Assembly: GCA_014859965.1 (NCBI GenBank)
Contig: JACZKQ010000186.1
Coordinates: forward strand, 24,539-88,538
DNA from: Phycisphaerae bacterium
GTDB taxonomy: Bacteria > Planctomycetota > Phycisphaerae > Sedimentisphaerales > Anaerohalosphaeraceae
DNA length: 64,000 bases
Direction of reading: 5' to 3'
Positions 34,898 to 43,900 of this stretch are shown here, one piece after another; within the stretch, counting starts at the first letter, position 1; each line of letters begins with the position of its first letter. Below the pieces are notes generated by a model, which made no database searches, was not told the origin of the DNA, and saw only the letters and a program-made list of their open reading frames with translations. The position numbers were made by a program, and so were the translations under genes.

Positions 34898-35296
34898 TCA
34901 ACCGTGGCGTTTGCACCAAGCCAGGCCTTGGAGGACGGCGACGGTTTGGCCGCCTTCGTCCGTGACGGTGACGTGCCAGGTGGAGACTTTTCCGCCGGCG
35001 GCGACTTGTGTTGCACGGGCGGTCAGCGTGCCGCCGGTCACGGGCCGCACCCACGAGATGGTGGCGCTGAGCCCCAGCGTGAGCGGCTGAATGGAATTGG
35101 CCGCAACCGCCATGGTCCAGGCGGCCAACGTGAAGATCGCGCCGCCGTGTACAACCCCCGCGCCGTTGAGATGGTGAGCTCGAATCACCAATTGCGCAGC
35201 GGCGCCCGCATCGCCGGCCTCGATCAGCTCAACGCCGACGTACCTTGCGAAGCTGTCATCGACAAAAGCATTGCCTGTTTCGGTCATTGCCGCCAT
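34898..35296 (-). CDS. PaaI-type hotdog thioesterase
   Basis: A 132-residue single hotdog-fold protein. The signature GAGVVHGGAIFTLAAWTMAVAAN contains the HGG turn and acyl-CoA site of the PaaI/MenI group; then SATISWVRPVTGGTLTARATQV and the final VAVLQGLAWC strand. Hydrolyses acyl-CoA thioesters in the cytoplasm; the acyl group is unknown. Two starts are possible, ATG 35296 and ATG 35287, neither with a strong ribosome site. Stands alone, convergent with the DUF6345 gene. Confidence 0.88.
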   Translation of the reverse strand: MAAMTETGNAFVDDSFARYVGVELIEAGDAGAAAQLVIRAHHLNGAGVVHGGAIFTLAAWTMAVAANSIQPLTLGLSATISWVRPVTGGTLTARATQVAAGGKVSTWHVTVTDEGGQTVAVLQGLAWCKRHG

Positions 35297-35566
35297 CCAT
35301 ACGGGTTCACCCTCCCATACCTATTTTACTCCAATACGAAGTGAATATAAACGTGCAGGAAGCGCAAAATCGCAGCAAATAAGGCAAAATATCAGCCCTC
35401 CCGGCAAAAAACACGCCGATGGCAAGATCAATTCGCCACTGCACGCGCGCCGGGTAAAGCGCCGCCGCCGAAAACCCGATGCCACAAGCGTGGGGTGTGC
35501 CATGCGGCGCAACCAAGAGTGAGAAGTGCGATTTGGCAGGCGGGGCAAACAGAGAGGGGTTTCATC

Positions 35567-36775
35567 ATGCTGCGACTGGACGATTTTCGGGGGCTTGTGG
35601 ATGATACAAATCTGGCGGAAATTCATCGACGGGCCCGAAAACTGCATCGTGTTCATATCGTTCACCTCAATGCCACCTATCAGGGCGGCGGGGTCGCCGA
35701 AATACTCTATCCGCTGGTGATGCTCATGGACGACGTAGGCGTCGATGCGGGCTGGCGTATTCTGCACGGAAGCCAGGAGTTCTTCGAGATCACCAAGAGC
35801 TTCCACAATGCGCTGCAGGGGGGCGACCTGAAACTGACCGAAGAGAAGAGGCAAACGTACTGCCGTGTGAACGAAAATTTCTCGCGATTCACCCATTTGA
35901 ACCACGATTGCGTGATCGTCCACGATCCACAGCCGCTTTCGCTGATCCAGTACTACCGCAAAACGCAGCCGTGGATCTGGCGGTGCCATATCGACCTGAC
36001 CGCACCGCACAAGGCCCTGTGGAGCTTTTTGAAAGGATTTATTCTGAAATATGACCAGGTGGCGGTTTCCAGCGAAGACTATCTTAAGGAAGACCTGCCG
36101 GTGGATCAGCGCATCGTGGTCCCGGCCATCAATCCGCTCAGCGCAAAAAATCGTGATATATCAGACAAAATGGTCGCCAAAATGTTCGAGAAGGCGGGCA
36201 TTCCGACGGAGAAGCCGATCATCACGCAGGTCTCGCGCCTGGACCCGTGGAAGGACCCGGAGGGGGTGGTCGACGTCTTCCAGAGAGTCAAACAGAAAGT
36301 CGACTGCCGCCTTGTGCTGTGCTACAACATCGCCAGCGACGACCCGGAAGGCTACCGCATGTACAACAAGGTGTACCGCAAGGCCGAGGCGATGAGCAAG
36401 AAGGGCGACGTAGTGTTTGTTGTCGGCAACAACGAGACGCTGGTCAATGCGGTGCAGCGAAGGTCGGACGTCATCATCCAGAAATCGATACGTGAGGGGT
36501 TCTGCCTGGCGGTCACCGAGGCCCTGTGGAAGGGCACGCCGGTGGTGGCTTCCGCTATCGGGGGCATTCCGCTGCAGATCGACGACGGCAACAGCGGTTT
36601 TCTGCTGAAGCCCGACGACAATCAAGGGTTCGCCGACCGCATCGTACACCTGCTCCAGGACAAGAAACTCTGCGAGCACATAGGCCAGCAGGCCAAAGAA
36701 AAGGTCCGAAAGCACTTCCTTATCACACGGCTGCTTTCGGATTACCTCGACATGCTCAATTCGCTTTTAAGCTGA
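35567..36775 (+). CDS. Family 4 glycosyltransferase, trehalose synthase (TreT)-like
   Basis: A 402-residue GT-B glycosyltransferase. The N-terminal HLNATYQGGGVAEILYPLV (about residues 33-52), GVDAGWRILHGSQEFFEITKSFHNALQGG and the donor-site RSDVIIQKSIREGFCLAVTEALWKGTPVVAS (EX7E motif) follow archaeal TreT, which joins nucleotide-glucose and glucose to trehalose. ATG at 35567 has GAGAGGGG 7 bases upstream; the frame is open further upstream without a ribosome site. Trehalose would serve as a compatible solute. Substrates are inferred from family resemblance only. Confidence 0.85.
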   Translation: MLRLDDFRGLVDDTNLAEIHRRARKLHRVHIVHLNATYQGGGVAEILYPLVMLMDDVGVDAGWRILHGSQEFFEITKSFHNALQGGDLKLTEEKRQTYCRVNENFSRFTHLNHDCVIVHDPQPLSLIQYYRKTQPWIWRCHIDLTAPHKALWSFLKGFILKYDQVAVSSEDYLKEDLPVDQRIVVPAINPLSAKNRDISDKMVAKMFEKAGIPTEKPIITQVSRLDPWKDPEGVVDVFQRVKQKVDCRLVLCYNIASDDPEGYRMYNKVYRKAEAMSKKGDVVFVVGNNETLVNAVQRRSDVIIQKSIREGFCLAVTEALWKGTPVVASAIGGIPLQIDDGNSGFLLKPDDNQGFADRIVHLLQDKKLCEHIGQQAKEKVRKHFLITRLLSDYLDMLNSLLS

Positions 36776-36839
36776 CATTATCTGCCGGCGTTGCATACGG
36801 TTGACCTGCGGGTGGGCGTGACAAACAAGGCGTTCCGTT

Positions 36840-37991
36840 TCAGAGCCTGTTTTTCCTAAGCTCGCTGAGCCTGTAGAAATGGTCGCGCCAACGGATGCCG
36901 CCGGTGATTAGGGTTTTTGCGACGGCCCGGACGATCGTGTAGACCAGCAGCAGGATGCCGAAGGGAAAGAAGAACGCATGCCACGCCGGCACCTTCCAGA
37001 GCCGCGCCTGATCCGCGTAGGAGACCGTCCACGCGGCAAACGCCGCTAAATTGAGAACCCGGGCCCAGCCGCCGGTGAAAAAAACCGTAATCGGCGGCAA
37101 AACCAGTACGGAAAGCAGGAAAACACACACCAGCAGCGCAAAGGCGACGCTGTAACGCAGACCGGCAAAGGCGTTCTTCTCCAGGCCGCGGATCATTTCG
37201 CCACACGAGGCGTACCATTCCAACCCGATGAGGTCCCGGCCGACAAGCATCTCCTGCCGCAGACCCGCGCCCTTGACCAGCTTGCCTAACATCATATCGT
37301 CATCCGGACGCAGCGCGATGCGTTCATGGCCGCCGACGCTGCGGTAGGCGTCCGCGGTGATCAGGTTGAACGCGCCGATGCCCATGTGAAAAGGGCTTTT
37401 GCGGCGACGGGCAAACCAGGGTTTCGTGGCAAGGGTAAAGACGTACAAAAACGCCCCTATAAGCAGGTTGAGCCAGAAATCGCCTCCGCGGACGCTTGGC
37501 GCGATGGGCAAATGGTCCAGTTTGTTTTCGCACAGATAGCTTATCGCCCGGCCGACGGCGGTGCCATCCATAACGACGTCGGCATCGGTGAAGAGCAGGT
37601 ACCGGCCCGACGCAAAACCCGCCCCCACCTGGAGGGCATGGTTCTTGCCCAGCCAGCCGTCCGGCAGGTCGGTGACGTGGACGACCTTCAGCCGCTGGCT
37701 CGTTTTCGCAAGGTCGTCGAGAATTGCACCCGTGCCGTCGGTGGACCGGTCATCGACGAGAATGATCTCCAGATCGGGATAGGTCTGGGCGATGAGCGAT
37801 TGGACGCCGCCTGCGATATGACGCTCCTCGTTGCGGGCGGCGACAATAATGGAAACCTTGCCGCACGATTCGCCAGGGGGCGCGACGTTCTTGAGCCACC
37901 GGAGCCTGCGGTTGCCGGCGGCCATCTCCAGTGCGGAGCCGACGGCGACAACGCAGGCGAACGCGGCCAGTGTCAGCATAACAGTCTGCAT
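36840..37991 (-). CDS. Membrane-bound family 2 glycosyltransferase
   Basis: A 383-residue protein: one N-terminal span (about residues 5-22), a GT-A domain with VSIIVAARNEERHI, VDDRSTDGT, LLFTDADVVM (DxD) and RPDDDMMLGKLV, and three C-terminal spans (about 280-300, 315-330, 345-365). This is the hopanoid-HpnB/carotenoid-glycosyltransferase layout, but the substrate is unknown. Its ATG overlaps the CYTH stop by one base (TGATG), so it is translationally coupled to that gene. Confidence 0.9.
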   Translation of the reverse strand: MQTVMLTLAAFACVVAVGSALEMAAGNRRLRWLKNVAPPGESCGKVSIIVAARNEERHIAGGVQSLIAQTYPDLEIILVDDRSTDGTGAILDDLAKTSQRLKVVHVTDLPDGWLGKNHALQVGAGFASGRYLLFTDADVVMDGTAVGRAISYLCENKLDHLPIAPSVRGGDFWLNLLIGAFLYVFTLATKPWFARRRKSPFHMGIGAFNLITADAYRSVGGHERIALRPDDDMMLGKLVKGAGLRQEMLVGRDLIGLEWYASCGEMIRGLEKNAFAGLRYSVAFALLVCVFLLSVLVLPPITVFFTGGWARVLNLAAFAAWTVSYADQARLWKVPAWHAFFFPFGILLLVYTIVRAVAKTLITGGIRWRDHFYRLSELRKNRL

Positions 37992-38509
37992 CAGCCGCCT
38001 TCCATGAGCATATCGCTGTAGGAGCGGTCGATCAGGTCGCCGTCATCAATGCCAAGCAGCGCCATGTACCGGCGGCACTGCCCCAGCAGGCGCTCGCGCC
38101 CGATGCTCCCCTCAGCATCGATGGCCTCGATTTCCACAAAGCTTCCCAATCGCTCGACCGTGTCGATGTGGAACTTGACGTTGTCGACAAAGTAGATTTC
38201 CCGCTCCTTGACAACGCGGACGCGCACGCCCAGCATTTCCGTGAACAAAGCCTCCATGCCGCTCTCCGGCGAACAGGGGCAAAGACACACGTCGGACTGC
38301 TTCGGCCCCGGCTCGTTCGGGCGCTCATAATAGATCAGGGCGTTCTCTATGCCGCCGCGGCGAAGCTTCAGCCGCCCGCGGGGCACATTGAAATAGACAT
38401 CCGTCTGCCGATCCATCCCCCTGAATGCGGCGCCATGATCGCGCAAAATCGTGCGAACCTTCTCCGCGTCACCGCAGCGGGCCTTGATCTCAATATTCAT
38501 ATGCGCCAT
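37991..38509 (-). CDS. CYTH-domain protein (class IV adenylate cyclase/thiamine triphosphatase-like)
   Basis: About 172 residues with the CYTH triphosphate-tunnel signature: MNIEIKARC at the start, RLKLRRGG (about residues 40-47), ALIYYERP, RVRVVKERE, FHIDTVERLGSFVEIE. These enzymes act on triphosphates such as ATP or thiamine triphosphate. The likely start is ATG 38509 or 38500; ribosome sites are weak for both. Coupled to the membrane glycosyltransferase. Which reaction it catalyses cannot be told from sequence. Confidence 0.88.
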   Translation of the reverse strand: MAHMNIEIKARCGDAEKVRTILRDHGAAFRGMDRQTDVYFNVPRGRLKLRRGGIENALIYYERPNEPGPKQSDVCLCPCSPESGMEALFTEMLGVRVRVVKEREIYFVDNVKFHIDTVERLGSFVEIEAIDAEGSIGRERLLGQCRRYMALLGIDDGDLIDRSYSDMLMEGG

Positions 38510-38598
38510 CATCGTCTCACTAAGTGGCAATCCGGGGTCGGCACCGCGATGTGCTGGAATAGGCCGCTATATGCGATTACGATACTGAAACCTGCGTG

Positions 38599-38865
38599 TC
38601 AGCCGCGCCCGGTAGTTTCCTGGGCCTTCCGGATAAGCTCTATGATGCTGGTTACCCTCGGTTCCGGCGGGGCAAGGATGGCTCCTATCTGTTCGGCGGT
38701 GAAATGCTCGCGAGCGAACGCCTCGACATCGAAGATCTCGAACCAGCAGTCCAGTACTTTGCGGCACGGCTGTGCGGCGGCGGTCTGCCGGCAATAGGCA
38801 AACGTGATTTCATGGCCTAACATGCGGCAGTGTATTTTCCGACTGTCGTTCTGGTCTATTTCCAT
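38599..38865 (-). CDS. Small cysteine-rich protein of unknown function
   Basis: An 88-residue product from ATG 38865. The first half has four cysteines in the pattern CRMLGHEITFAYCRQTAAAQPCRKVLDCWFE, suggesting a metal or disulfide knuckle (LGHExxFxYCR...PCxKxLDCW recurs in small bacterial proteins, function unknown). The second half is helical (AFAREHFTAEQIGAILA, SIIELIRKAQE). The ribosome site is weak; a longer reading in frame upstream is unlikely. Single gene. Confidence 0.65.
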   Translation of the reverse strand: MEIDQNDSRKIHCRMLGHEITFAYCRQTAAAQPCRKVLDCWFEIFDVEAFAREHFTAEQIGAILAPPEPRVTSIIELIRKAQETTGRG

Positions 38866-39111
38866 TGTATGTTGCCGATCAACTCTCCGTTTATGCCCCA
38901 TTCGCTCGCGGCGCGATGACACGCCGCAACCCTCCATAATAATACCAGCAAGACCCGCGGAAGGCAACATCAATTGCGGCGGGGCTCGGCGCCGCCTGGC
39001 TTCAAAAAGTACGTTCACACCTCAAAATGGCAGAAAGCCGCCGATTGACTCATCCCGGAAGGTTCACTAAGATGATCGAGCTTCATTTTTGCATTTCTGA
39101 GAGGAAAACGA

Positions 39112-39447
39112 ATGGGCAAGGGGCCTTACGAACGCTTCGAACCAAAAGAATTGATTCTGCGAGACGAACTGGCCATAGACCGCACCTTACTGGCGAACGA
39201 ACGCACCCTGCTCGCCTACCTGCGATCGGCTGTGGCAATGCTGATTACCGGCGGAACGATCATCCATTTCTCTGTGCAGACATGGTTTATGGTCTTGGGG
39301 ATGGCATTTATACCGGGGGCCCTCGTGGTTGCGATGGTAGGGGTGCATCGTTACCGGAGGATGAACAGGGCAATATCTACTGTCCGCAGAAAATTCACGG
39401 TGACAGCGGCGCCTGCTGCAGCGGCAAACGACGCCGCGGCAAAGTAG
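39112..39447 (+). CDS. DUF202/YidH-family small membrane protein
   Basis: A 111-residue protein with the DUF202 core RDELAIDRTLLANERTLLAYLRSAVAMLITGG, followed by two membrane spans (about residues 40-60 and 63-82) and an alanine-rich tail. The family sits in the inner membrane; its function is unknown. AGAGG 7 bases before the ATG. Confidence 0.9.
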   Translation: MGKGPYERFEPKELILRDELAIDRTLLANERTLLAYLRSAVAMLITGGTIIHFSVQTWFMVLGMAFIPGALVVAMVGVHRYRRMNRAISTVRRKFTVTAAPAAAANDAAAK

Positions 39448-39464
39448 TTCGGCCATGGCGGCAT

Positions 39465-39640
39465 CGGCTGACGCTGCGGGGCTGGCTGGTGATCTACGCT
39501 TTTGCGGGCATTCAGATGGGCTGGGTGCTTCGGCCGTTCACTGGTTCCCCGCACAGCCCGACGCAATTCTTCCGCGCGGGGGCAGGGGCAACGCGTATGT
39601 GAAGCTGGCCGAAATCGTCGTGGGGCTGTTCGGCGGGTGA
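39465..39640 (+). pseudogene. C-terminal remnant of a polytopic membrane protein, frameshifted
   Basis: In one frame 39465-39575 reads RLTLRGWLVIYAFAGIQMGWVLRPF followed by TGSPHSPTQFFR, and after a shift the next frame continues GNAYVKLAEIVVGLFGG and stops at 39640. The pattern WVLRPF..P..PxQFFR..GNAYV resembles the C-terminus of a planctomycete membrane protein family; both halves align across the shift. No start or N-terminal part is present because the DUF202 gene occupies the DNA upstream. It looks like a decayed copy. Confidence 0.55.
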
Positions 39641-39685
39641 GCGCAAACTTAAGCAGGACGGCATTAATGGGGGTGATGCGGGAGC

Positions 39686-40237
39686 CTACATGCGCCAGTT
39701 TGCAGGCCAGGCGACCATGTTTCTGTTGATCCTGGCCTCTTTGCAGAGGGTCTTGACCAGCTCACGGCTGCGGGCCATCTGGCATTCGGTAGGCATCTGG
39801 CCCACACCGTCGGCGACGACGCAGATGCGGATGGTGTCCATGCTGCCGCTCCATGTGTCGCCAGGCAGACACGGCTGCTGGAGCAGCCATCGGTTGGTCC
39901 GCTCGATCTCGCCTTCTTTGCCGCCTTGTCCGTTGCAGATGACGAAATGGGCGTTGAGATCATGGCCCTTGCTCAGGCGGTTCAGCGTCTCCAGTTCCTG
40001 CACGTTTCCGCGGGTCGTCTGACTATAATAGACTTCGATGCGACGCCACTGGCCAGGACTGGAAGTGAGGCCCTCGAATGCGACCTTATCGACGGAATCG
40101 TTGCTGAGGTATGCGGCAAGACTGAAAGGCCCGCCCTGGACGGCGCCCTTGTCGAGGGCCATTAGAACTACCGCGCCGATGGTCATCGAGACGATCAGTC
40201 CTATCAATACACGCGAAGTCCTCGCCTGCTCTGTCAT
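39686..40237 (-). CDS. Membrane-anchored peptidoglycan-amidase-like pseudoenzyme
   Basis: A 183-residue protein with one N-terminal span (about residues 9-29) and a domain aligned with the N-acetylmuramoyl-L-alanine amidase (PGRP-like) fold: WRRIEVYYSQTTRGN, HFVICNGQGG.GEIERTNRW, IRICVVAD, PTECQMARSRELVKTL. In active members the first block is IHHS and a later GAH/HC pair binds zinc; here the His pair is YY and no replacement is visible. It may bind peptidoglycan without cleaving it. ATG at 40237 with AAGGA 9 bases upstream. Transcribed from the promoter at 40290-40318. Confidence 0.7.
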   Translation of the reverse strand: MTEQARTSRVLIGLIVSMTIGAVVLMALDKGAVQGGPFSLAAYLSNDSVDKVAFEGLTSSPGQWRRIEVYYSQTTRGNVQELETLNRLSKGHDLNAHFVICNGQGGKEGEIERTNRWLLQQPCLPGDTWSGSMDTIRICVVADGVGQMPTECQMARSRELVKTLCKEARINRNMVAWPANWRM

Positions 40238-40261
40238 TGGATCCGTTCCTTTGTTATTGCC

Positions 40262-40289
40262 AATCCCTTTAGCAATACTACAAGGGATT
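40262..40289. promoter_or_regulatory. 8-base inverted repeat at the predicted transcription start
   Basis: AATCCCTT (40262-40269) and AAGGGATT (40282-40289) are perfect arms with a 12-base gap. It begins just downstream of the -10 of the minus-strand promoter and would either bind a repressor or form a leader hairpin. Confidence 0.5.
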
Positions 40290-40318
40290 GTTATAGCTAT
40301 TTGTTCGGCAGATTCCAA
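40290..40318 (-). promoter_or_regulatory. Promoter for the amidase-like gene
   Basis: Minus strand: TTGGAA (40318-40313), 17-base spacer, TATAAC (40295-40290). The leader is about 45 bases. Confidence 0.55.
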
Positions 40319-40774
40319 CGATAAATTAAAAGATTCGGGGGTTTTTCATCAGCCGCTTATAAAATCTAAGAAATATTTCCAGCGGCGAAGGCATTATTTG
40401 ACGGCGTTTCTCCGCAGTGCGGTTTTTCAGCAGTAGAACAGTGCAGCGACAGTAAACAGACCGAAAAGAAAGCCTGTTGCTTACAAGAAATTGTTAGTTT
40501 CTCGGGCGTGCCGTTCGGCCTGTGCAGGCAAGGCTATTATCGGGGACGCTGCAAAGGCGTTATCAGTATTGAAAACGGCATGATCTTAAGCGGGTGTGGT
40601 TCACGAACAAAAGAATCTCCCGGCGGCACGGCAATTTGCAGGCTGAACGAGGGCGGCTCAACCAGACAGCCGGCGCCGAACGCCGCGCCGACGCGTGCCT
40701 GCTGCTGCGGCGGCCATCGCCTTCGCCGAGTCACACGAGCGGCCGATTCCCAGCGGGCGAGACATTCCTGGCGA
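40319..40774. other. Intergenic DNA between the amidase-like gene and the rhamnosidase
   Basis: AT-richer than its surroundings near 40300-40500. Several short frames overlap on both strands, none with a ribosome site and recognisable product. The right end merges into the sulfatase-like remnant. Confidence 0.4.
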
Positions 40775-40888
40775 AACCTCGCCGAAGATTGGAGGCGAAA
40801 GCGCATTTCTGCCGAGAATCATCCGGAGATTGTCGCTGAACTGACGGCCCTGCACCGGCTGGAGGCTAAGGACGTCCATGAACAATAA
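40775..40888 (+). pseudogene. Possible C-terminal remnant of a sulfatase
   Basis: The frame reads NLAEDWRRKRISAENHPEIV then AELTALHRLEAKDVHEQ and stops at 40888. AENHPEIVAELTAL with an upstream NLAE is the usual C-terminal end of arylsulfatases (NLA..NPEIVAELTAL). Nothing upstream in the frame resembles the catalytic part. Small and partly low-complexity, so a modest call. Confidence 0.35.
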
Positions 40889-40918
40889 TGAAATGTGACA
40901 GGTTTCAAGGGGACCCAG

Positions 40919-43900
40919 ATGAGGCAGTGCTTAACGATCCTGACAGCAGTGGCGTTCTTGGCGGCGGCAATGGTCGGCTGTGAGGAGGGCGAAAGAACAT
41001 TGTTCACTACGGGCAGCGTCCGGGTGAGTGCTGACGCCCCGGCATCGACGGCCGGCCCGCTGACGCCCGCCAACCTGCGATGCGAGTACCGCGTCGACCC
41101 GTTGGGCATTGATGTCATGCAGCCGCGGTTCAGTTGGATTGTCCAATCCAGCCGGCGAGCCCAGCGGCAGAGCGCCTACCGCGTGCTGGTCGCCGGCAGC
41201 CCCGAGAAACTTGAAAAAAATGAAGGTGACCTGTGGGACAGCGGCAAAGTCGTCGGCCGGGCGACAAGCCAGGTCGTCTATGCCGGCCAGCCGTTGCAGC
41301 CGCAGATGCGGTGCCACTGGAAAGTCATGGTGTGGGACACGGACGACCACCCCTCCGGCTGGAGCACGCCGGCGCTGTGGACCATGGGCTTACTGCAAGC
41401 CGATCAGTGGAAGGCCGCCTGGGTGGGCCTCAAGAGCGCCGATGCCAAGCAGGAGGTGAGCATCCTCAAGGACTCCCAGTGGATCTGGGTCTCGGAGGGC
41501 GATCCCGCCAAGAGCGCACCTGTCGGCAAACGGTACTTCCGCGCGACGGTGACAATACCCGCCGGCCGCAAGGTTCAGAAGGGCATGCTGACGATGAGCG
41601 CCGACAATGGCTTCGTGGCGTACGTCAACGGCCGCGAGGCCGGCCGCGGCAGCAACTTCAAAGCCGCCGAGACAATGGAGATCGGCGAGCATCTCGTAGA
41701 GGGGACCAATGTGATTGCCGTCGTTGCTGAGAACGTCGGCGACGCACCAAACCCCGCCGGGCTGATCGGCATGGCCCGCATCGAATTCGAGCAGGACGCC
41801 CCCGTGACGACCTTCACCGGCCCCGACTGGAAGGCCTCCGAGAAGCAAGAGGCCGGCTGGAACGAGCCGGGGTTTGACGATTCGACGTGGCGGCAGGCCA
41901 AAACGCTCGGTCCCGTAGGCATGCAGCCCTGGGGCCAGGTTGCAACGCGCATCATGCACCTGCCGCCGCCGCGCTTCCTCCGAAAGGGCTTCGACCTGTC
42001 CGGGCCCGTCCGCCGGGCGACAGTCTACGCCACCGCGTTGGGCATCTACGAACTTCACATCAACGGCGAAAAAGTTGGCGACGAGTATTTCAGCCCCGGA
42101 TGGACCGATTACGACAAGCGGGTCTACTACAACACGTATGACGTGACGCAGATGCTCCGGCAGGGCGATAACGCCATGGGGGCCATCCTCGCCGACGGCT
42201 GGTACGTCGGCTACATCGGCTGGGGACACCAGCGCGAGCACTACGGCAGCGACACGCCCTGGGTCAAAGCGCAACTCCACGTGGAATACGCCGACGGAAC
42301 CCAGGCGGTCATCGCAACCGACGGCACATGGAAGGCGGCCACCGGGCCGATCCTGGAGGCCGACTTCCTGATGGGCGAAACCTGGGACGCAAACAAGGAA
42401 CTGCCCGGCTGGTCCAGGGGCGGATTCGACGATTCGGCGTGGAGTCCTGTGGTGGTAAACGCCCAAATCGCCACGCCCGTCCAGTCCTATCCGGGTGTGC
42501 CGGTGACGGCCTTCCAGGAAATCAAACCCCTCAAGATCACCGAACCCGCGCCCGGCCGGTTCGTTTTCGACATGGGAACCAATTTCGCCGGCTTTGTGCG
42601 CCTCAAGGTTCAGGGCGAACAGGGCGACAAGGTGGTGATCCGGTTTGCCGAACGGCTCAACCCCGACGGCACGATCTACACGACCAATCTCCGCGGCGCC
42701 CGCACGATGGATACCTATATCTGCAAGGGCACAGGCGTCGAGACCTGGCAGCCGCGGTTTACGTTCCACGGCTTCCAGTACGTCGAGTTGACCGGCTATC
42801 CCGGCAAACCCGGCAAGGATGCCGTAACCGGCGTCGAATTGACCTCCGCCACGCCGGTGGTCGGTGCATTCGAATGTTCCGACGCCCAGGCCAATCAGCT
42901 CTACAAGAATATTACACAGACGCAGCGCGCCAATTTCATTGAGATTCCCACCGATTGCCCCCAGCGCGACGAGCGATTAGGCTGGACGGGCGACGCTCAG
43001 ATCTACGTGCGCACGGCGACCTACAACACGGACGTGTCCGCGTTCTTCACCAAGTGGCTTGTCGATCTCGAAGACGCCCAGCTTCCGAACGGCGCCTTCC
43101 CCGACGTCGCCCCGCGCAAAGTCGCGATGGACGGCGGCGTGGCGGCATGGGGCGATGCCGGCGTCATCTGCCCGTGGACCATCTACCAGGTCTACGGCGA
43201 CATCCGCGTGCTCGATACCCATTACGATGCGATGACGCGATGGATCGACTACTGCAAGGGTACGACAAAGGACCTGCTTCGCCCGGCGACCGGCTATGGT
43301 GACTGGCTAAGCATCAATGCCGACACACCCAAGGACGTCCTGGCCACGGCGTACTTTGCATACAGCACAAAACTCATGGCGCAGATCGCCGAAGTGTTAG
43401 GCAAGACTGACGACGCCGCGAAGTACGATAAGCTCTTCACGGAGATCAAGGCGGCCTTCAATAAGGCGTACGTCGATGCCGACGGCCGCATCAAGGGCGA
43501 CACGCAGACCGTCTACGTGCTGGCCCTGGCATTCGATTTACTGGATACCAGAGACCGCCTGCGGGCCCAGGAATACCTCGTCGACAACATCAAGGAACGC
43601 GATTACCATTTGTCGACCGGTTTCGTGGGCACCAAGGACCTCATGGCGACGCTGACCGCCATCGGCCGGCCCGACGTGGCCTATCGCCTCTTCGCCAATG
43701 ACACATTCCCCTCGTGGGGCTTCTCCATCAAGCACGGCGCCACGAGCATCTGGGAGCGGTGGGATGGCTGGACCCCGGAAAAAGGCTTTCAGGACCCCGG
43801 CATGAATTCGTTCGCACACTATTCGTTCGGCGCCGTCGCCGAGTGGATGTTCAAGACCATCGGCGGCATTGACACTGACGGGCCGGGTTATCGCAGCATC

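Noticed and set aside
39027..39602. Forward frame of 191 residues over DUF202 and the remnant
   Set aside because: DUF202 is real in another frame; only the last part of this frame matches a protein family and is listed as a remnant.
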